Assembly: GCA_964612075.1 (NCBI GenBank)
Contig: CAZTFC010000006.1
Location: forward strand, 1-64,000
DNA: 64,000 nucleotides
Direction: 5' to 3'
From: UBA2219 sp964612075
Lineage (GTDB): Bacteria > Desulfobacterota > Deferrimicrobia > Deferrimicrobiales > Deferrimicrobiaceae
A model generated the notes under the pieces. That model was given only the letters and a program-made list of their open reading frames with translations. It searched no databases and had not been told where the DNA came from. The translations under genes were made by a program, and so were the position numbers. Positions 59,307 through 64,000 of this stretch are shown here, in pieces (within the stretch, counting starts at the first letter, position 1; each line of letters starts with the position of its first letter).

Positions 59307-61505
59307 TCATTTAGGCGCCTGCGACCTGTCTTCCGCCGGGTTCGGAACCGGCAGCACCGGGTCCACTTTCAATTGAAATCCTTTCATCTCGCGCATCCGC
59401 GCCTTCAACTGGGCGACCCGTTCCTCGAAGTCCCTGCTGAGCTTCACCCCTTCCTCCACGCTGCGGATCACCCGCGGAGTGATGAATATCAGCAACTCGT
59501 TCCGGCTCACGCTGTCCTCCCTGGACCCGAACAACCAACCGATGATCGGTATCTTGTAGAAGAACGGCAGTCCCGAGCGGTCGAGCGATTTCTTCTCCTT
59601 GACCAGCCCTCCCAGCACGATGCTCTGGTCCTGCGAAGCCACCAGGTTGGTCGTAATGCTGCGCTTGAAGAAGCTCGGGTTCGACCCGCTGACCGAGGAA
59701 CCCAGGTTCACGTCGCTCACTTCCTGCTCGATCTCCATCGTAACCAGGCCATCGTCGTTTATGTACGGGGTGAAATTGAGGATGACGCCCACATCGCGGT
59801 ACTCAACCGTGGTGGTCGTCACCGGCGGGTTCGTCGCGCTGTTCAGGACCGATGTCGTGATGGGGATCTGATCCACCACGTTGATCTTCGACTTCTTCCC
59901 GTTGGCGGCGATCACGCTCGGAGATGAAAGGATCGAGGCTCTCCCGTCTTCCGCCAACGACTTGAACATCGCTGTAAGCCGGTTCGTCTTGTCGACAACG
60001 TAGCTGAAATTGTTCGCGAGAAACCCCGGATCCAGCTTCGCGGTTTGGCTTACGTCATTATGGGTCTCCGTCCACTGCCAGCTGATCCCGAGCTTCAGGT
60101 CGTCCGACAGGTTCACTTCCCCCACGAGCACCTCGAGGAGGACCTGCTGGGGGTAAACGTCGATCGCCTTCAGGATCCCGAGAGCGTCCGAGTACTCCGA
60201 AAGGCTGGCCCGGATGATCAAGGAATTCGTCGCCTCATCCGGGATGATGTCGAACGGCTTCGAATCCTCTTCCGACTCCCTCTTCCTTTCCCTCGAAGTC
60301 GGTCCGGGGCCTCTCCCCACCACCGTCGAATCCTTTGCCTGAGCAATCGGCTGGGTGGGGAAATTGGAGGACTGCCCCGGAAGCTGGGAAACCACGGGCT
60401 TGAACTCCGTCTTCCTCATTCCCGTCGAAGAAGCGGTTTTGGATGGATATAAACGTTCTAGGATGGCGGCGATGTCGGTGACTTTCCCATACCGGACCCT
60501 ATACCTGTAGACTGACCGGGCCGAAGACCCGCCCTCCCGATCAAGCTCCCCGATCCACTTCTCCACGTCCGCCATGGTTTTCGAGGAAGCGCTGACGACC
60601 AGAAGGGAATTCAGCCGGGGTATCGGAACGAAATTGATGCCGGAGGGTTTCGCCCCGCTGGCGGAGAAATCCAGTGCCGCGAAGATGTTTTCGAGGTTTT
60701 TCGCCATTTCCTCGGGGTCGAGCGCCTTGAGCCGGAAAAGTTTCATCCCCGCCGACCGGAACACATCGGAATCGAACAGTTCCACCAGTCGGGAAATTTT
60801 TTCCAGGTTTCCTCCCGTGTCCGTCACCAGCAGGATGTTCGAACGGGGAACTTCCACGGCCTCGCTCCCCGCCGAAAGGAACGGCCGGACCACCTTCGCC
60901 ATCTCCGCCGCGGAGATGTGTTGCAGCGGGAAGGCGCGCATGGACACCTCGTTTGGACCGCCCTTCGCCGATCCATCCCCCGGCATCGACAGCGGCAGCG
61001 GCTCCATCCTCGCCTCGGCGATCGGGACGATATGGTAGGTGTTCCCCTCCTTTATCGCCGCCGCGCCATTGAGGCGAAGGATGGCGAACAGCAAGTCGAG
61101 GGCCGAGGAAGCCTGCAGCACTCCGTTTGTGTGGACGTTCACGACACCCCGAACGCGCGGGTCGATAAGATAGTTGATGCCGGCATTGGATGCGAGCGTG
61201 TGGATTACTTCGTAGAGGTCCGCGTTGTTGAATTTCACGAAGAAGCCCCCGGCGGCAGGTGCGGGATGCGGGGGAACCGGGGAAGGCGGCGGGGCGGCCG
61301 AAACGGGCTTGGCCGCCGGCGCCGCAGGAGGCGGAAGGTCATATGGGGCGCCGGATGGAGCGGTCGATCTCGGCGCTTCCTGGCCCTCGGATTCCGGTCC
61401 GTCGTAGGCCTGCAGCGGTGCGGCTGCCACCGCAACGGAGATCCCCGCCGCCAGCAGCGAAAGAGAGAAGATCGCAGATCGGAATTTCCGGATGAAGGAT
61501 CTCAT
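59307..61505 (-). CDS. gspD: Type II secretion outer-membrane secretin
   Basis: 732 residues. Signal peptide (SAIFSLSLLAAGISVAVAAA), a Pro/Ala-rich linker, then N0 (VKFNNADLYEVIHTLASNAG) and three N-type modules (MRAFPLQHISAAEMAKVVRP; KLFRLKALDPEEMAKNLENI; YRYRVRYGKVTDIAAILERL). The secretin domain follows, with VIAANGKKSKINVVDQIPIT and QDQSIVLGGLVKEKK. Several N modules favour GspD over PilQ. It forms the outer-membrane pore. Start overlaps the gspC-like stop as ATGA. Confidence 0.9.
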   Translation of the reverse strand: MRSFIRKFRSAIFSLSLLAAGISVAVAAAPLQAYDGPESEGQEAPRSTAPSGAPYDLPPPAAPAAKPVSAAPPPSPVPPHPAPAAGGFFVKFNNADLYEVIHTLASNAGINYLIDPRVRGVVNVHTNGVLQASSALDLLFAILRLNGAAAIKEGNTYHIVPIAEARMEPLPLSMPGDGSAKGGPNEVSMRAFPLQHISAAEMAKVVRPFLSAGSEAVEVPRSNILLVTDTGGNLEKISRLVELFDSDVFRSAGMKLFRLKALDPEEMAKNLENIFAALDFSASGAKPSGINFVPIPRLNSLLVVSASSKTMADVEKWIGELDREGGSSARSVYRYRVRYGKVTDIAAILERLYPSKTASSTGMRKTEFKPVVSQLPGQSSNFPTQPIAQAKDSTVVGRGPGPTSRERKRESEEDSKPFDIIPDEATNSLIIRASLSEYSDALGILKAIDVYPQQVLLEVLVGEVNLSDDLKLGISWQWTETHNDVSQTAKLDPGFLANNFSYVVDKTNRLTAMFKSLAEDGRASILSSPSVIAANGKKSKINVVDQIPITTSVLNSATNPPVTTTTVEYRDVGVILNFTPYINDDGLVTMEIEQEVSDVNLGSSVSGSNPSFFKRSITTNLVASQDQSIVLGGLVKEKKSLDRSGLPFFYKIPIIGWLFGSREDSVSRNELLIFITPRVIRSVEEGVKLSRDFEERVAQLKARMREMKGFQLKVDPVLPVPNPAEDRSQAPK

Positions 61506-62182
61506 TTATTCTCTCCCTGATCCTCTCTTTTATCGATTGGCTGGATCCGTGCCGGAACCCGTCCTTGTCCTGCAGCCCCCGCCGGAAGAGGGGGCTTCGG
61601 CGGAATATGCATGGTCGGTGCCGGACGATATGCTCCCCCCTTCGAAGGCGCGTTCCTGAAGACCTCGGTTCGCAATGATCCCCCCTCCGCCGTCGGGGGC
61701 CCCGCGTAGAGCGGCAGTTGAAACTTCCTGCCGTTCGCCGTCAGGGTCATGCCGTCTGTTCGGACTTCTCTCACCTTGAACCCCAGGAGCGAGTCGCCGG
61801 CCTTCAGCTCCCACCGCCCGGGAGCGGGTCCATCCTTTGCGATGACGACACCCTTGAGCTCGCGGCCGAATGTCAGCACTCCGATCAGCGTCAGCCGGGA
61901 AAGCTCCGCACTGACGTCCGGGCCCGCGCCCGCCGTCCCATCGCGGAAGGGCAGCCGGTCCGGCCGGAACAGCGGGCGGGCGGCGACGGCGGTGACCGCG
62001 GCGGCGATTTCCTGCGGAGGAGCCGGCTCCGAGGCCGGCTCGTCCGATCCCGGGAGGCCGGTGGCCGGCGCTCCCGCCGCACCGATGGAAGGCGGCGGCG
62101 CGAACCACGCATCCTGCGCCTTCCAGCCGAACAGGACGGCAATCGAGCACAGGGCGCCGATGATAAGGACCGCCCTTTTCAT
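61502..62182 (-). CDS. gspC: GspC-like type II secretion component
   Basis: 226 residues. One N-terminal membrane helix (AVLIIGALCSIAVLFGWKAQ), a linker, and the homology region VAARPLFRPDRLPF followed by SRLTLIGVLTFGRELKGVVI and LKAGDSLLGFKVREV. The C-terminus is Pro-rich with no PDZ domain. It bridges the inner-membrane platform and the secretin. It could also be named PilP-like by order. Overlaps the gspM-like stop as ATGA. Confidence 0.78.
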   Translation of the reverse strand: MKRAVLIIGALCSIAVLFGWKAQDAWFAPPPSIGAAGAPATGLPGSDEPASEPAPPQEIAAAVTAVAARPLFRPDRLPFRDGTAGAGPDVSAELSRLTLIGVLTFGRELKGVVIAKDGPAPGRWELKAGDSLLGFKVREVRTDGMTLTANGRKFQLPLYAGPPTAEGGSLRTEVFRNAPSKGGAYRPAPTMHIPPKPPLPAGAAGQGRVPARIQPIDKREDQGENK

Positions 62183-62805
62183 GGCCTCTCCCCTTCCGGC
62201 GTTCCCTTCTCTTCGAGGGGGGCAGCGGACAGTCCGGCCACGACCATCGACACCGTCACCGTTTCCTTCCCCCGAAGCGGCCGCCCAGGGTACAGCCCCG
62301 TGTTCGCCTGGAGCTTCCGCACCCTGAGCAATTTCGGCTGCCGGGCGAGATCGGCCAGTATCTGCGCGAGCTCCCCCGTGGAGGTCTGGAGATCGAGCTG
62401 CACGGCGATTTCGACGTACCCGCCTCTTTTCACCGGCGGCAGCGCACGGATCGCCGCCATCCGGGTCGAAGGCTTTTGGGCAAGCGGCTTGAGCAGTCCC
62501 TGGAGAGAGACTCCTGCGGCCGAAGCGCTGTCCCCCTCCAGCAGCCCTTCTTCCATCTCCCCCAGCCGTTCCGCAAGCCGCCGCGCTTCCCCGTCGATCA
62601 GTCCCTGCCCATTTCGGAACGCTTCGTACTTCTCTATCGTGGCGACGCGCTGGCGGATGGTTACAAGGTTCTTTTTGTGCTGCGTGTATGCGGGCAGGAT
62701 CGCCCACTTCGCCGCCGCAATGCCCGCGGCGAGCAGGAGGCACCCGGCGACAAGGCTTCTCTCCCGGGGGGACATCCCGCGAATCTTCGCAAGCATGCCT
62801 TCCAT
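62179..62805 (-). CDS. gspM: GspM/PilO-like type II secretion protein
   Basis: 208 residues. Short cytoplasmic start (MEGMLAKIRGMSPRERS), one membrane helix (LVAGCLLLAAGIAAAKWAIL), a coiled coil (QHKKNLVTIRQRVATIEKYE), then a ferredoxin-like periplasmic domain with VEIAVQLDLQTSTGELAQIL. It pairs with GspL in the inner membrane. Starts five bases before the gspL stop boundary. Confidence 0.8.
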   Translation of the reverse strand: MEGMLAKIRGMSPRERSLVAGCLLLAAGIAAAKWAILPAYTQHKKNLVTIRQRVATIEKYEAFRNGQGLIDGEARRLAERLGEMEEGLLEGDSASAAGVSLQGLLKPLAQKPSTRMAAIRALPPVKRGGYVEIAVQLDLQTSTGELAQILADLARQPKLLRVRKLQANTGLYPGRPLRGKETVTVSMVVAGLSAAPLEEKGTPEGERP

Positions 62806-62810
62806 GAATC

Positions 62811-64000
62811 TCACGTTCCCTCCCCGATGGTCGAAGAATCTTCGGCGTCCGGCGTTTCCCGCAAGGGAACGTATTCCCCCTTCATCTTGAACCGCTCCAG
62901 ATTTTCCCCCTGCCGCATGGTCGGGGCCGAGAAATCCACCGCCCGGAACCGTCCGTCCCGGGTCAGCGCGGGGAACAGCTCGCTCGCCGAGGGGGAGAAC
63001 CCCTCCATCTCCACGCTCCGCCCCTCGATCCGCAGAGACGAGATCCAAGTCCCGTTCGGGAAGCGATCGGTGATCTCCTTCAGCATCATGATCGCCAAGC
63101 CGGGCGCAGCCTCCCAGTCCTGCAGGACCGCAAGCTTTTCGCGTACGTTTCGGACCTCGGCAATGGATGCCTCGTGCCGTTCCGCGAAGGGACGCAGCTC
63201 CGCCGCCCTGAGGTCAAGCCGTCGGAGATCCTCCCGCGCCTTCAACGTAACGGAGGCCGGCCACGCGATGCCGAGCAGGAAGGCGGCGGCGGCGGACGCC
63301 AGCACGGCTTTCCTTGCCGCCCGGGAAATCGCGACGGAACGGGCCGAAGCCTGAAGGTCCCTTTCCTTTCCTCCGACGGCAGCGCCATACGCGCACAGGA
63401 AAGTTTCCGGGGCCGAGACGCCTGACGGGAATCTCGACTCGAACATCGCTTCCGAAGCCCGTGCCTGAAAATCGTTTGCAACGCGGAATGGAATTTCGTC
63501 CGGACCGGCCTGGAAATCCGGCTCGGGAAACCAGTCCGGCGGGGCGTACAGCTCCACCGGATCCCCAGATCCAGCGGGCGTCTCCGCCAGCCCCGCCAGC
63601 GCGAGGGAGATCCCTTCCTTTGCCGCCGCTTCCTCGGGACAGCGGCGGGCGGAGCAGAACAGCGGGGTCTCCCCACGGAAGACGGTGCATTCAACGGACT
63701 CTCCCAGCCGGCAGAGCAGCACGGATAGACCTTCCCGCTTCCCCGTGGACCTTCCCCGGAGCCGGGTCATGGCGGAGCCCGCGGCCCAAGCCGATGGCAC
63801 CGATCCGGCCGGCGACAGACCAGCGCGGGAGAGGAGCTGGCCGCACCGGTCCATATAATCACGGGAAACCGCAGCCACGACGAGGGAGACCTTGCCTTCT
63901 TCCGCGGGCTCCGGGACTTTGATGTACCCGAACCGCAGAGTGTCGGCCGGAAGGGGCAGCAGGCGGTCGAGCTCCAGGCCGACGGCTTCCCGGAGGTCCT
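62811..64000 (-). CDS. gspL: GspL (PilM/PilN-like) type II secretion protein, N-terminus beyond the window
   Basis: 396 residues visible; the frame is open to base 64000. The cytoplasmic actin-like domain contains LREAVGLELDRLLPLPADTL and VAAVSRDYMDRCGQLLSRAG, typical of PilM/GspL. A membrane helix (VLASAAAAFLLGIAWPASVT) and a PilN-like periplasmic domain (LAIMMLKEITDRFPNGTWIS) follow. It links the secretion ATPase to the platform. The gene order gspL-M-C-D parallels pilMNOPQ. Confidence 0.85.
   Translation of the reverse strand, partial: DLREAVGLELDRLLPLPADTLRFGYIKVPEPAEEGKVSLVVAAVSRDYMDRCGQLLSRAGLSPAGSVPSAWAAGSAMTRLRGRSTGKREGLSVLLCRLGESVECTVFRGETPLFCSARRCPEEAAAKEGISLALAGLAETPAGSGDPVELYAPPDWFPEPDFQAGPDEIPFRVANDFQARASEAMFESRFPSGVSAPETFLCAYGAAVGGKERDLQASARSVAISRAARKAVLASAAAAFLLGIAWPASVTLKAREDLRRLDLRAAELRPFAERHEASIAEVRNVREKLAVLQDWEAAPGLAIMMLKEITDRFPNGTWISSLRIEGRSVEMEGFSPSASELFPALTRDGRFRAVDFSAPTMRQGENLERFKMKGEYVPLRETPDAEDSSTIGEGT

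Noticed and set aside
59307..61505. PilQ secretin of the type IV pilus
   Set aside because: Several N modules and no AMIN domain favour GspD; the neighbours also read as GspC, GspM and GspL, although the order mirrors pilMNOPQ.

Overview
The window is a GC-rich bacterial chromosome segment. Its gene content fits a Gram-negative anaerobe of the deltaproteobacterial (Desulfobacterota) type: a membrane EtfAB:quinone oxidoreductase-like Fe-S protein, a glycolate/lactate oxidase pair, type IV pilus and type II secretion genes, a TIGR03960-type radical SAM protein next to RNase G, and an LptM-type lipoprotein between argH and lysA. The exact taxon cannot be read from the sequence.

Layout. 1-4161 (minus): coaX (partial), birA, a DUF192 protein, glcF and glcD. 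4307-11672: a membrane spermidine-synthase-like protein, an alpha/beta hydrolase, the Fe-S quinone oxidoreductase, an ADP-ribosylglycohydrolase-fold protein that has lost its metal-binding motifs, and a FadR-like TetR regulator with a clear operator/promoter. 11771-27148 (minus): an IclR regulator, then a long, tightly packed biosynthetic run read from high to low coordinates: xerC-hslV-hslU, argB-argD-argF-argG-argH, lptM-like, lysA, dapF, dapA, dapB, FAH hydrolase, folK and a TPR lipoprotein, with many 4-base start/stop overlaps. 27244-36544 (minus): trmFO, pilS, pilC, pilT, pilB, aroE, an HNH endonuclease and a GntR regulator. 36672-44332: a TIM-barrel isomerase, a STAS protein with an ATPase/anti-sigma-kinase fusion (partner-switching pair), the radical SAM fusion, and rng.

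44336-44579 is a non-coding nested palindrome. tRNA-Thr(CGT) follows at 44641-44715.

44671-59026 is an integrated mobile element bounded by 46-bp direct repeats of the tRNA 3' half. It carries integrase, a small RHH-like protein with a palindromic operator, an AT-rich cargo cassette of unknown genes, a RelA/SpoT-domain protein, an ImmA-like metallopeptidase, HK97-type prohead protease, a coiled-coil protein, terminase large subunit, a probable small terminase, a replication-organizer-like protein, HTH regulators and small genes. No portal, major capsid or tail gene is recognisable, so it looks like a phage satellite or a stripped prophage. An intact IS21-family element (48069-50494, 8-bp target duplication) sits inside it.

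59027-59306 is a structured non-coding scar with a third short copy of the tRNA end. 59307-64000 (minus) holds type II secretion genes gspD, gspC-like, gspM-like and gspL (partial).

The host genes are ordinary biosynthesis, protein turnover and surface-machinery genes. The most novel material is the satellite-like element and its cargo.
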